Positions 19,834 to 30,636 of a DNA stretch of 64,000 bases are shown in pieces. The notes beneath the pieces are model-generated. The model saw only the letters and a program-made list of their open reading frames with translations. It did no database searches and was not told the origin of the DNA. Origin of the DNA: Gyrodactylus bullatarudis (Eukaryota > Platyhelminthes > Monogenea > Gyrodactylidea > Gyrodactylidae); contig SSNU01000103.1 in NCBI GenBank assembly GCA_012064415.1, positions 1 to 64,000 of the forward strand, written 5' to 3'. Within the stretch, counting starts at the first letter, position 1. The number at the start of each line of letters is the position of its first letter. Made by a program: the position numbers and the translations under genes.

Positions 19834-21251
19834 GGTTAAATACCAGTTTAGAGGCATCAACTATTTACTTGCAGTGATACTATTGATAAGTAGTCTATGA
19901 TCGTTAAATACAAAATAAAAGGTATTTTATTCATAAAATCTATTCAATACTCACTACTCAAGATTGAAAGCAGATAAATCCAAAATCAGTGAAATTTCCA
20001 AAATATACAAAATAATTTATAATACCAACCAATATTAACAACATTTATTTAAAATATAAGATTTATTTTTAATATAAGCAAAAACCGCTAACTATAATTA
20101 ACGCAACATGCTATCCATACAAGATATTAATCTTACTAATGTAGAAAAGCTAACAGCTAACATGTTAGCCATTGCCAGAAATGATAAGAAAGGTTTAGTT
20201 GAGATGTGCCAACGCCTAAAACTAATACCATTACATGCTAACCATGATGATTGTAATGGGGAAATGTATCTTGGCCTGTATTCATCTTGTCTTGATGGTT
20301 ATGTATTCCGCTGCCTATTATGTAAGAAACGAAAATCTAAAAGAGATGGTAAGAAATAATTTATTCATCCAAAAGGTACATTCTTCGCAAAGTCTCATCT
20401 GCCAATCTGGAAAATACTTTCAATTATTCGTCTGGTATGCTACAAGGCTGATGATCTTTCTAACATCACAGCTGAGCTAGATATTAGCAAGACTACTGCA
20501 GTTGACTGGACTAATTTCGTTCGAGATATTTTCTGCGAGTTCATCAATCGCGTTAATATCAAGATTGGTGGTAAAGGAATGAAGGTACAGATAGATGAAT
20601 CCTCTTTTGTTCATCGAAAATATCATCGAGGCCATATTCTTGCCAATTCAAACATATGGGTTTTTGGTGGAGTTGACGAAGAAGGAAAAGTTTTCATGCA
20701 GACTGTTCCAGACCGTAAAAAGACCACGCTTCTTAGAATAATCAAAGAGAAGATTTTGCCTGGCTCGATCATTATTTCTGATGAGCACAAATCATACAAG
20801 AAGCTCAACCAGGAAGGTTATGAGCATCGAACAGTGTGCCATAAGTATGAGTTCGTCAATAACACTGGTGATCATACGAATCGCATTGAAGCTATCTGGG
20901 GAGCTGCTAAAAGGGATGGTAGAAAAGTGACAAATAAACGAAAAAATTTATTGGACAGCTATTTAATGATGTATATTTTCAGAAGAAATAATCATAATAA
21001 TATCTTTGAAGCAACAATCAATGCTATTTCGGAGATTTATAGAGTTCAATAAATATTTACCCATTAAATCCAATATTTTCCTCTTTAGTGAATCAATATA
21101 GTTTAATAAGTGTTTAATATAAGTTTAATATCTTATAGTGTTAGTAGAATATACATTAGTATGAAATATTTTAATATAGTAATGTATATACTTATAAGTA
21201 ATCACATAAAAACTAAATAAAAACCAGGTGCCCCTAAACTGGTATTTAGCC
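19834..21251 (+). mobile_element. Merlin DNA transposon, copy A
   Basis: 1418 bp with about 24-bp inverted ends (GGTTAAATACCAGTTTAG at the left, inverse at the right). It is flanked by 8-bp repeats TTTCATTG and TTTCCTTG (one mismatch). The gene inside is open after removal of one short intron. Copy B at 50503-51921 is nearly identical, so the family moved recently. The insertion lies in a non-LTR reverse transcriptase. Confidence 0.88.
20108..21052 (+). CDS. Merlin transposase (IS1595/ISXO2-like), 305 aa
   Basis: Exon 1 is 20108-20348 and exon 2 is 20376-21052. The 27-nt intron has GTAAG...AAAAG borders. Without splicing the frame stops after 83 codons, in the middle of the conserved RDGTFF segment. 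The N-terminus has a zinc-ribbon-like FRCLLCKK. The DDE core shows D154 in QIDESSF, the VFGGVD segment, D216 in IIISDEHKSY and E252 in RIEAIWG; 35 residues separate D216 and E252. Both the start and the intron phase are supported by the diverged copy C at 44852. The product should cut and paste the element in the nucleus. No inactivating change was seen. Confidence 0.85.
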
Positions 21252-21253
21252 TT

Positions 21254-21868
21254 TCCTTGTAATGGGATTGTTGTGAAAGGTGTAATGAAGAAAGTTTTAC
21301 TTTCATTGATGCTTAAGCCTAAGGCTTTTAAATCATTTGAAAGATTTTTAGAGACGTGTTAATGAAATCAATGTCAATAAAGTCATCAAAACTATAGACA
21401 ATCTTCATATCATCAGCATATTTGAAGATCATAGCTCCAGTGACATTTATTTTAGAAAAAACAATATTGAATAGTAGAGCACCTACTTCGGAGCCTTGTG
21501 GTATACCTGAGGTAATTGATTCCGGTAAAGAGTCTTTATTTTCGAAGGAAACATATTGTTTACGTTCCGTTAGATATTTTTTTTTCATTTTTTAATAGCA
21601 TTTCTAGGAGATGTGAACATACTCCGTGGTGATGACAGATTTCTATAATTTTGTGAATATAGATTTTGTCAAAGGCTTTAGACAAGTCAATATAAACTAC
21701 GATAGATTTCTTTTTATCCTTGTTAAGAAACGATACATAATTCAAGAAATTAAAAATATTGGTCTCACAGGATTCGCCTTTACAGAATCCATGTTGATCA
21801 GGATCTATTTTTTCTATGTCAATTATCCCAAGAATTTTGATGAAAAGAATTGAGTCAATAATTTTCAT
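21254..21868 (-). pseudogene. Non-LTR reverse transcriptase palm fragment
   Basis: Minus-strand frames read DPDQHGFCKGESCETNIFNF and VVYIDLSKAFDKI (motif A). ESITSGIPQGSEVGALLFNI (motif B) and KYADDMKIVYSFDD (motif C, catalytic Asp pair) follow, then LGLSINESKTFFI. At least two frameshifts (about 21590 and 21340) break it. It continues beyond the Merlin at 19832. Confidence 0.8.
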
Positions 21869-21900
21869 GAGGGTGTTTTGTAAAGTTATTGGTCTTAAGT

Positions 21901-22642
21901 CATTACTATTGGGTAATAGGGATAACTTTAGCGAGTAACATATAATCAGGAATAATATTATTTTAAAAAAAGTGTTGAAAAATTTTATAAAAACTATGAA
22001 TAAAATTTACGTGACTACTTATAAGTATATTGATGAGATGGACAGATAAGAATGATGTAAGACATTGTGATTGTTTATTCGCACATTTGTATGTTTTTTT
22101 TAACCTTTGACTTTCTCTTATGTTAGCGAGGAGAGAAGGGGAGGGGTATACATCTCTGTTTTTTTTTAGTTAGATATGATTTCAATTAAGATTTTTGATT
22201 ATCGGTTTTAATCTCGATTTCTGACTTATTTCGACAAAGTATATGGGTTGTCGGGATATTTTTTACTGAAACTTTGCAGGTATACGTAAAATTTGATGCC
22301 CTTTCGAATGGTGCTATTTGTTTTTCAAAACGACTCAAGGTTTTAGAGATATTTATCTTAGTTAATAGTGAAGATAAGAAAAAATAAATTTAGTGCATTT
22401 GAAAAAAGAAAAAATTATCTTTTCAATGATGTACGAAATGTAATACTGATAATGAAAATAGTAATTTTCATACAACATGAAAGTGTTAGTGATATAAAGA
22501 ATTTTGATTCTAGGATGCTTATTCCTGATTGGTTAATAAATATTCAACGCTCATTGGTTGAATATTTGGGACAGAGAGGTATAAATAAACATGTTCATAA
22601 AAAAATTAATTTATCACGAGACAACATGTGTGAAATTGACTG
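21901..22642 (+). repeat. Long terminal repeat arm of a TA-inserted element
   Basis: It ends in CATGTGTGAAATTGACTG followed by TA at 22643. GGGACAGAGAGGTATAAAT lies about 75 bp inside. CCCTTTCGAATGGTGCTATT (22301-22320) is also found in the long arms of 34035-36543 and, diverged, at 41415. No gene seen; the 107-codon frame at 22368 overlaps the terminal repeat. Confidence 0.45.
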
Positions 22643-22649
22643 TAGTTTG

Positions 22650-22950
22650 AATTTCTATCCCGGTTTGATTCTTAGTGATACTTTCTTTTAATTGAAAAAC
22701 AGAATTCTGATTTCCATCCCCAACCTAATACTTAGTAAATCTATCCTGAATACATATGCGTTACATCATGGTTATTACCTCCTAATACAGTGATATGTGA
22801 TCGAATATATACCCCTTGCAACGATTGTATATGGTGATAACTTTAATCAGGGGAGATGATTGTATGTTCATCGAACATTGTCAGTCTGAATGTCATTATC
22901 TGTAGAAAAAATTACGCTTTTTAATGCCGATTCAACTTATAAATAGATTT
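22650..22950 (+). repeat. Repeat related to foldback arm 34450-34690
   Basis: Shared blocks include AATAAATCTATCCTGAATAC-like sequence, TGGTGATAACTTTAATCA and the TACCCCTT region. It is a partial, diverged arm of the same family. Confidence 0.5.
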
Positions 22951-22991
22951 CAATAAATAAGAACTTCATTTATCTTAATTTTCTGTTAAGC

Positions 22992-23369
22992 GTTCCTACA
23001 GCAACTACAGGTGAGAACAATCATGCTATCCAAGACAAGTCAACTGAAGTTGATAATCCAATTAGTTCTCAATCTGCAATTAGTCTTGAAATTGTACCCG
23101 CCTCATACCCAGTAACAACTACAGCTAAGGGTGAAAATGCAAATCAAGAAAAGTCAACGGAAGTTAATAATCAAATTGATACCCAACATGTAATTGTCAC
23201 TGAATCCAAAACGTGTGGAATTAAAAAACAAGGAGTCAAAAGGAAAAGATGTAGCGAGCAGTCACAACTAGATCCCTTTCTCAAGAAAAACAATAAGCCC
23301 AGTGAAACCTTACCCCTCCTCCCTGTGATATTCTTTCAATTCCCATTTGTCCAATCAGAGGATTTTTAA
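22992..23369 (+). pseudogene. PLE C-terminal tail with internal repeat
   Basis: An open frame of 125 codons holds two diverged copies of a roughly 45-residue unit (DKSTEVDNPISSQSAI and EKSTEVNNQIDTQHVI). A basic stretch (GVKRKRCSEQ) and SQLDPFLKKNNK follow. The end matches the PIP-like pattern Q-x-x-L-x-x-F-L. In this copy the frame runs past the usual end to a stop at 23369. The terminal repeat with TATA box and hairpin begins 18 bp later. The upstream endonuclease is absent. Confidence 0.5.
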
Positions 23370-23386
23370 TTATTCATTATTGTATG

Positions 23387-23445
23387 TATAAATATCAAGC
23401 CGGTGTAGGAGTCTGATGAGAACCGGTGAAATAAGAGCTTTATTA
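23387..23445 (+). promoter_or_regulatory. PLE terminal repeat: TATA box, hammerhead-like hairpin, polyA signal
   Basis: TATAAATA (23387), TCAA, GCCGG (23399-23403), TGTA, CTGATGAG (23413-23420), ACCGGT, GAAATAAGAGCTTTATT. Both hammerhead core strings (CTGATGA and GAAA) are exact, and this is the best-preserved copy. Confidence 0.55.
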
Positions 23446-23469
23446 CTCATTATTAAAATCCTCTAAGAA

Positions 23470-23491
23470 ATGAATATTTCTGCTAATTCAG
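23470..23491 (+). CDS. Putative PLE first exon
   Basis: ATG opens MNISANS and runs into TTCAG|GTAAAA. It lies at the same distance behind the terminal repeat as the exon at 2109. Confidence 0.25.
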
Positions 23492-24429
23492 GTAAAAATC
23501 TAAGAAATAAGATGCAATAGTTGAACTAGTAATATTTATTTAAAAGAATACTTTTAACTATATATTTACTCAAGTTCACTAATTCTAAAATGAATGAAAT
23601 TTTAATCGAAAAGAGTTAATTTTCCAATTTTACTATTAAGGACGTTTATAATAATAAAATAATATACAAAAGAAAACCATATTTTAAATTATACATTTGA
23701 ATAATTTCTCAGCCTATTATCAACGAATAAATGTATCGTTTTTATATTAACAAGGTAATTAAAAAGGGTTTAGCTTTATTGATGACTGCTGCTATTCGAA
23801 TTTAGAATTAAGACTTTAAGCTAAGACTTCTTTTTATCCTCAGCTCGGGCTACGATGACAAACTAAACCCAAAAATGTAAGATACAACTAATTATTATAC
23901 AATCATGCTTTAAAAAAATTGATTTAAGCAGAATTTTTCAATGATTCTAATTCTCTCATATATACATTTTAATTATTTTTAAACCCCATGTAATATAGGT
24001 AAAAGCTCTGTGACGAGAGTTTTATGAATGTTCAAGAATAGTTTGAAAGAGTAATTCAGAATAACATTTCGTATTTTTGACACAAACTTGATGAATTTAA
24101 TTCAATAATTTTTGCTTGATTTGATTTTTCGCTTAATTTTTTCTCCCGTACTTACAACAATCGACGCAGAATTCAATTTAATTAGTCTAATTTCTCTAAA
24201 TAATTTTGATCAATTAGTAACTCCAGTTTTTAAAAAAATTCTAATCTCATTTTTGCGAAGATCTCTAAGACTAAATACATTTGGCAAATCCTGAGACTAT
24301 ATTCATCTGGTATCACATTGTTTCATTAATTGGTGTTTAGTTATTATTGGGTCCCACCATATGTGGGAGATAGTGATATAAAATATATATGAAATATGTT
24401 ATTGTTTCTAGTTTTTATTTTTGGGCCAC
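23492..24429. other. AT-rich stretch without recognisable gene
   Basis: Possibly PLE intron or UTR remains. No conserved blocks were recognised. Confidence 0.4.
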
Positions 24430-24700
24430 GCCAATGCTAGAGGTTTTCCAATTTATGTCATACTACCAGAAGATTGGAAGATAGAGTTTCAGAACATCTC
24501 CACATGGGTTCCACAGCAGTGAAATGCAAAATGTGAATACCTCAAAAACTGCCTAGGCCTTTTTTATCAGGTGGGAAAAATCAACCATCTCTAAACAGAA
24601 ACAAATCTTGAAACCTCTAGCATTGACATGTTAGAACAAACGGAGAAATAAGGACAACCCACCGTTTCAACAGAGAGAGAGACAATCAGATTCAAAAAAA
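24430..24700 (+). pseudogene. PLE GIY-YIG endonuclease fragment
   Basis: TTRRLEDRVSEHLHMGSTAV corresponds to DTRRLEDRIDEHLHRGQTAV of the PLE at 54274-56080. The conserved Arg and Glu-His follow the usual spacing. The YIG part is altered (IYVIH), and stops follow directly. Confidence 0.6.
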
Positions 24701-26950
24701 CTTTAAAATTTCATTGTGTTTTAGAATATATTTGGCATGTATATATGCATGATATAAAGCGCTTATTCCTTAAAATTTGGACATCCTTTTTATTTTTAAA
24801 ATAGTCCAAAAGTTTGCCCAATTAGAAAACGATATCAAAGATCATCTAAATAATAAACAATTTGGTTGAACATTCATAAAATAATACTTACGATTCAAGC
24901 CTTCAATTATGAATATAATAAGTTTTCTGAAATCTTTCTTAATTCAATTATTGTGTATCAATCTTATACTCACCAAAATTCATGATAATTTTTTCTTATA
25001 AAGTCGATATTATTATTGATCAATAATCAAAACTATGAACTAAAATAACTTTTTTTATAGCATTTAACAATGCACCTATTTTTTGAGTCATATTATATGA
25101 CTTCCAGAAATTTCCTACTACTTATGAGTCATGTAAAATATTTGTATTTTTAATGCAAAAAATTATTCATTAAATACAGAAAGAACAAAATTAAAAAAAA
25201 TTTGTATTCTCTATGCTACATGGTGCTGTAGTTTTTGACATTATTTTAAGAGTTTAGAATAAAGCACGTTGTATAACGTAATCAAAATGTCAATCATGGA
25301 AAAATCAAAGGATGGATCTAGGAATTAGACTAGGAACAATGCATGGGGATATTTTATGCATAATATACATTATGTATAAATACGACTTATACATAATGCC
25401 TTTAAAAATATATCACTTGAATATGCTCTTATAACTTTGTAATCTGAAACATTTTAGTTTAGAGACGTTTAGTGTGATATACCTTGTCTATAAAATATGA
25501 CTTTATGATGCACTTTTGGTTATGAAGTGAACTGCATCATCAAAAACACACAAATTGAATACTTAATAAACTAAGATTGGAGTTAATATCAGTAAATTAA
25601 GTAAACTTAATGCATACCCCTTCTAACAGTATTAGTGTTCTGCTATATCTTTTAAGATAATTTTTGATTGGAAGATTTTTTTAGAATAAGGATTATAATA
25701 GATTTTTTATTTAATTCAAATATTGAGCTTACAGTTAGCATATATTTGGTTAATAAATTAGACTCACATACATGAATATGATCTAGAAAATAATTAAATC
25801 AAATAAATAAGCAATTAATGAGGTTCGTTAATTTTCTATTTCGATAAATCTATGTTTAATTCAAGAATAAAGTATAAACAAAAAATGCTCATTATTTATT
25901 TTCGGAGAAGTTTTTTTAATAATGCTCAGATATAATATTTTCCATAAAATTTTCCATAATTGCAATTTTTAATGCTCCTTAAAATTCATGAATGTTTGTG
26001 GAGCATTAGCTGCCTTATATCCTGAAAGATATTCTGAGGTTGCTGACCATCAGTCATGCTAGATAGATAGGCGAGAGGTTTTGAGGTGAATAAAATATTA
26101 ATTTCCTCACGTAGCTGATCTTAATTTGAAAAATTAAAATTTTTGATATATTGATATGATTATATTGAAATTATTAAATAAATATTTGAAGCTACTGACA
26201 AAGCTTATTATCATGAGATTATTTTCCTCAATTTTATCAACTCTGAAGGCTTCCCTTTTCTTATTTCAAATTTTTTAACAAATCGGTATATTATCTATGT
26301 TTAGCTGTTTTTTGAATTTTTAAATGTCCTGCAAAAATAATAAGTTCACTATTTCAGATCTAATATCTTTATGAAATGAGAAATATATATATGAGTTCTT
26401 GATAAAAAAATTAAGATTTAAAAAAATTAAAAAATTCTTATCTAAAACTAAATTTTTTTTATTCATGTTTTGTAAATATATTGGTTGATTATAACACAGA
26501 TTTATACATTTTTAGTAATGAGTCATTGGGTTTATCGTATTGGGTAATAATTGGGAAGAGGAAAACTAGTTTATAATCTTTGGGGTTGAAGTGTTGTTCG
26601 TAGGATGGGACCTTGAAAGGAATGCTGGATTTACTGTTCTCTGAATCCTAGTTGGCCGTGAAGTTTGAGTAAATTGATCATGTTTTTTTCAAATACACAA
26701 GCTTGGCTTTTCTTCGAGAATATGTCCATTCTGTAATACTTCTGTTTATTGATCCATTCGAGCTTCTGAATAGTTTTCCATTGGTAGCCTGTTCTCATTT
26801 TCTTTCTTGGCTAAAAATTTCATTTGACTATGTGCCTTGTTAAAATACTTTCATTTGTTTTCAATGTTATTATTATGGTTTTTTATAAATAAAAGTAGTT
26901 CATAATTATGTATGTGTAGCAATAATAATTATTAAACTAATAGATTGTGG
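24701..26950. other. Long AT-rich stretch without recognisable gene
   Basis: Nothing could be supported in either strand. A short dispersed repeat at 26005-26110 resembles 10750-10850. The minus strand at 26640-26830 has a degenerate frame that I could not assign. Confidence 0.45.
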
Positions 26951-26959
26951 TTTTAGGAG

Positions 26960-27590
26960 TTGTTATTTCTAATTCTTGAATAGATCCGCTAGCAAGGGTC
27001 AATGGAATAATTCATCACCATTTCGTATCTTTGAATGTACATTTCTTCATTCAAAATGAAGACGTATTTTATGAAACAGAGGTTTATGAGTTTTTTAATC
27101 CAAGGTATTTTAAAATCAGATTGGTTAATCTTTAGGCAATCTTTCACAAAGTCGATTGTTGCTTTAGTGAACATTCTTAAACAAGAATACGACTTCTCCA
27201 ATTATCTCTACAAATTCAAAACTGTCTGAAAGGGAATTACGACAAAATGCTTTCTTCATTGGCTCAAGTACATTATCCATTCCGCCAATTTGCCTATAGC
27301 TGGTTGAATCTATGTCTAAAATTGGTCTGAGACGAATTTCCGAATCAATTTCGTTCCTATTCATTATATGTACATTTGATTTTCCATAAAATGAATTCGT
27401 TGAACTGAGCATCTGAAATTAAAGTAAGTGCAATTGTCTATTTTTTTGCAGCATCAGATTCAATTCTTTGTTGACTCTAACTTGAGTTGAAATTTTGTTC
27501 TAGTTTTGTTAAATGTTGACAGATCTGAAAGTATTCTGTTCATTGATATCAGATTTTTTTTCTTAGGAACATTATTGAAGGAATTCAAAA
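26960..27590 (-). pseudogene. PLE reverse transcriptase fragment
   Basis: Minus-strand blocks in order: ILSDLSTFNKTRTKF, FYGKSNVH (for YGLPKVHK), SEIRLRPILDIDSTSY, NVLEPM, ATIDFVKDCLKIN and LCFIKYVFILNEEMYIQRYE. These correspond to the finger and early palm regions of PLE reverse transcriptases. A possible 3' splice acceptor (TTTAATTTCAG) precedes MLSSTNSFYG. Several frameshifts are present, and the YxDD part is missing. Confidence 0.55.
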
Positions 27591-28970
27591 TCGACTTCTT
27601 TGGATGATAGCCATTGATAACATGAATCATCGCTTAAATTAACTTTTTTTTATAAGGAAATCGGTGAAAATAAATTGAGATAGAATGAGATCAAAAGAAG
27701 AGACTGATGTTGATGATTTCCTTGGGATGTCTGGAAGTTGACTCATGCATAAATGTTGTTGTATTATATCCGCATATTTTTGAGGCCCTACTGATGAGTC
27801 TCCTATCTTAAATATTCCCAAAATTAACACTATAATTTTGGTTCTTACTGGCAAAGTATTTTCCCACAATCAGCAGCACGTCTTATGAACGTTTATTTGG
27901 TGGATCAGAATACAGCGAAATCAGAACCCTTATTAATTCGAAAAATATTAATTGCTTAATAAACAACTCTTTCTAGGCATGACTCATCTTCTTGAGATTA
28001 CTTTGCAAAGATGTATTGTAAAGTTTGATGGTCCAAGAGTTGTCCCAAATTCTTATGACGGTTTCGTAGGAAGAGACTAGCTGGAATTTCGAAACATACT
28101 TATTCCACCTGGCTTTCAAGCTCGTCAATATCACGAAGTTCGTAAACGATGGACTTGCCAGTAATTCTTCTAGTTTAATATTATTAGTGACAAATGTTCA
28201 GTCTAGGAATCTCAACCATGCGCGATTGCATTACGTCCCTAGGAAAAATCCTAATGAAAATAGAAATTGTAAAATTTGTTCTTAATGTCTACATTACTAT
28301 TACAGTACTTTTTAATCTATAGTTACTATAGTTAAGGTTCCTTCAGAGTATATTGCTCCCCATAACATAACTGAGCTCAACTCTTAGGGACGCTCGCATT
28401 CTGACACCAATTATAACTTCATCAGGTCCATCCAAATCAACTTTTTTACTGAGACGGTTCATTACAAGTTTTCATCTCAATAAAGGTTCCTTAAGAGATT
28501 CATTATTTTACCACCAGTTTATTATCCTGATCATAAAAAAACGTATACACAATACCATATTGAATACCCGATTTCATTTTCTATTTCTACAGATAGAGAA
28601 ATGAGTGTCAAAAAATTATTCATTAAAATGGCAAACAAATAACGTGCAGGTCATTTTAGAAATTATTTCTCAAAATTAAAAAAAAACTCTGAATCTCACA
28701 ATATATGTTTGCTATGGAATTAAAAGCAAGATAAAATAAAGCTATTGATGTACTAATGAATAAAGGGATAATTACAAAACGCAAACAATTTTTTAATTTC
28801 TATCAAAAGGCAAATAACAAATCTTACACAAAGCAAATAGTGTATATGTTATAGTATATTCTTAAAATTTTTTTTTATAAATATCCTAGTATAATCTTAA
28901 AACCAGTACGAAACTAGTAAATCCTTTAAATAGTTTGAATTTTAAGGATATACTAATTTCGTGCAAATAC
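27591..28970. other. Intergenic stretch without assigned gene
   Basis: A broken + frame at 27975-28155 (MTHLLEITLQRCIVKFDG, then RNILIPPGFQARQYHEVRK) looks protein-derived, but I do not recognise it. Confidence 0.4.
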
Positions 28971-28979
28971 ATCTAATGA

Positions 28980-29410
28980 GCCTTCTGCTTATTTTAAATA
29001 TTACCATAAGTCTCATCAGAGACTAACACCACTCGGCGGTTCTAGATAAGACTGATAGTTGGCTAATAGGGAGGCTTCTTCCTATCAACATATTTAAGCA
29101 TTATTCAGGATCGTATGACAGCAAAAATAAGCAGAAGACTCATTAGAGTCTAGCATAGCTTGATGTTGAATTGATTACCTTAGAGTTAGTAGTTAGGATA
29201 AATAGATCTCATACAAACTAAATGGTTGAATGCTTGCCCAGCGAGCATTAGACCTGAGGTTCGATTCTCGGAGAAGACGTTAGGCTTATGACGATTCCTA
29301 ATGAGGCTGAAACTATAGCATAAGTTCTCGCTTGATCTTTGGATTTGTGAAATTTATTGTAAGTTCAATTGAGTTAGTCATTTGAGGATATTGTAAGATA
29401 AGAAAAAAAT
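28980..29410 (+). repeat. tRNA-like SINE
   Basis: TGGTTGAATGCTTGCCCAGC and GGTTCGATTCTCGG (29223-29276) have A-box- and B-box-like spacing of a tRNA head. The flanking sequence (TCATCAGAGACTAACA; TTGAGTTAGTCATTTGAGG) recurs diverged at 5300-5600. Confidence 0.5.
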
Positions 29411-29557
29411 TTGTTCAAGCCAATAAAAAAAAGAAATTGCCATTCATTGAAAGTTAACTTATATAATTCCTCATAGAGAAAAATTGTATGAAAATGAAAT
29501 CATGCAGAATATATAATTATGACAACCATCAACTTTTTACTTTTACATTATAAAAAG

Positions 29558-29815
29558 AGAGCTAATCAGATCAATTTTAAATTTTGGATATTTACAATGT
29601 AGAAATTACAGTATTTTTAGACAAATCGGGAAAGCAAATTTCAATTTCATAAGAGAGCCAGGATGTAGATGTAGGCGCGTTTTATCTCGGGTATACTAAT
29701 TCCTACTGACCACACTTAGTTAGCAGGTTTAATTTCTAAAAATACTGTAATTTTTTTGCATAGTAAATATCCATAATTTAAAATTGATCCGATTCGCTGT
29801 CTCTGTATAGTACGA
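29558..29815 (-). mobile_element. MITE-like element with hammerhead remnant
   Basis: Inverted ends of about 65 bp share GATCAATTTTAAATTWTGG, GGATATTTAC and TTACAGTATTTTTAGA. The interior reads AAAACGCGCCTACATC on the minus strand. This is the 3' half of the hammerhead (GAAAC, cleavage region, stem I) seen at 12268 and 17877; the CTGANGA half is lost. Confidence 0.5.
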
Positions 29816-30308
29816 AAGTAAAATATATTTTAAAATTGGTGATCTAATCATATCAAAAATCATCTTCAAACAACTTTTTTCTCAGAATTATTTATATAAT
29901 TTTATAGGGAAATTGTAATCTATATTTCCAATAAAATAAAATATAATTGCACAAGTTTTAAGTTTCAGCTTGACCTTTCCTCGATGCTAATAGTTCCAGA
30001 CATGTAACCAATGATATATTAGGAGCATTTACCCGGAATAAACTGGGATATTTATTTTTATTTAACTTTATTTTAATCACCAGTGATAAAGCGCGATATT
30101 CTTTTGTTTAATGAATATTCTTCTTTTATGTGTAGAATTGTGAACTAGAATCAAAATCGACAAAACCAGAATGTTCTTCAATACTCACAAAATATCATCA
30201 ACACTAATAAATTTAAAGATTCGAATGAGAGAAAATCAATAATCAAATCGTAACCATAGGAAAAATTTTGAAATTAAAATTTACAGATAGAGTAATATAA
30301 GGACAATA
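29816..30308. other. AT-rich stretch flanking the Tc1 element
   Basis: No gene or repeat structure seen. Confidence 0.45.
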
Positions 30309-30310
30309 TA

Positions 30311-30526
30311 TAGTGGTCGACAAAATGAATTTATTCACTTAAAATTGCTTCTAGCTCATTTATAAAAAATACCTTCAAGATGTAAAATATACCATTAAAA
30401 AGGAAATCTCTTACTCTTCTAGATATGATTACTCCCGAACTTATTGGTTCATTGATATTCTCAAAAATACAAATTTACGATTTTTCATTGAATTAGAAAA
30501 CGACAAAACATATTTGTTCACTTTTA
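30311..30526 (+). repeat. Left inverted repeat of the Tc1 element
   Basis: Inverse of 31639-31854. It ends GTTCACTTTTA. Confidence 0.9.
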
Positions 30527-30636
30527 AACTTTAGTTTATAACTTAATTTTATAGTTTTTTTTACAGAATTTTTGTCAGATAAACTGGTAGGTATTCATTT
30601 TAAAATTTGAACTTGATCATTTCTAGAATCTACAGG

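Larger units (their letters stand above)
18409..21900 (-). mobile_element. Non-LTR retrotransposon, 5'-truncated, split by Merlin
   Basis: The minus strand carries reverse transcriptase blocks (21868-21254) and the C-terminal end of the polyprotein (19832-19271). An AT-rich 3' UTR of about 800 bp follows, ending in TGTTCAATAAA and TTTCATTTCATTTC-type repeats (18485-18409). The Merlin transposon at 19834-21251 interrupts the coding part. The style is CR1/Jockey-like. The endonuclease domain is not present. Confidence 0.7.

Noticed and set aside
22368..22691. 107-codon plus-strand frame including MCEIDC
   Set aside because: It runs through the end of a TA-inserted element and its flank, and MCEIDC is simply the translated inverted-repeat tip.
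29220..29280. Possible tRNA gene
   Set aside because: The promoter boxes are tRNA-like, but I could not pair an acceptor stem, and the flanks belong to a dispersed repeat. Called a SINE instead.
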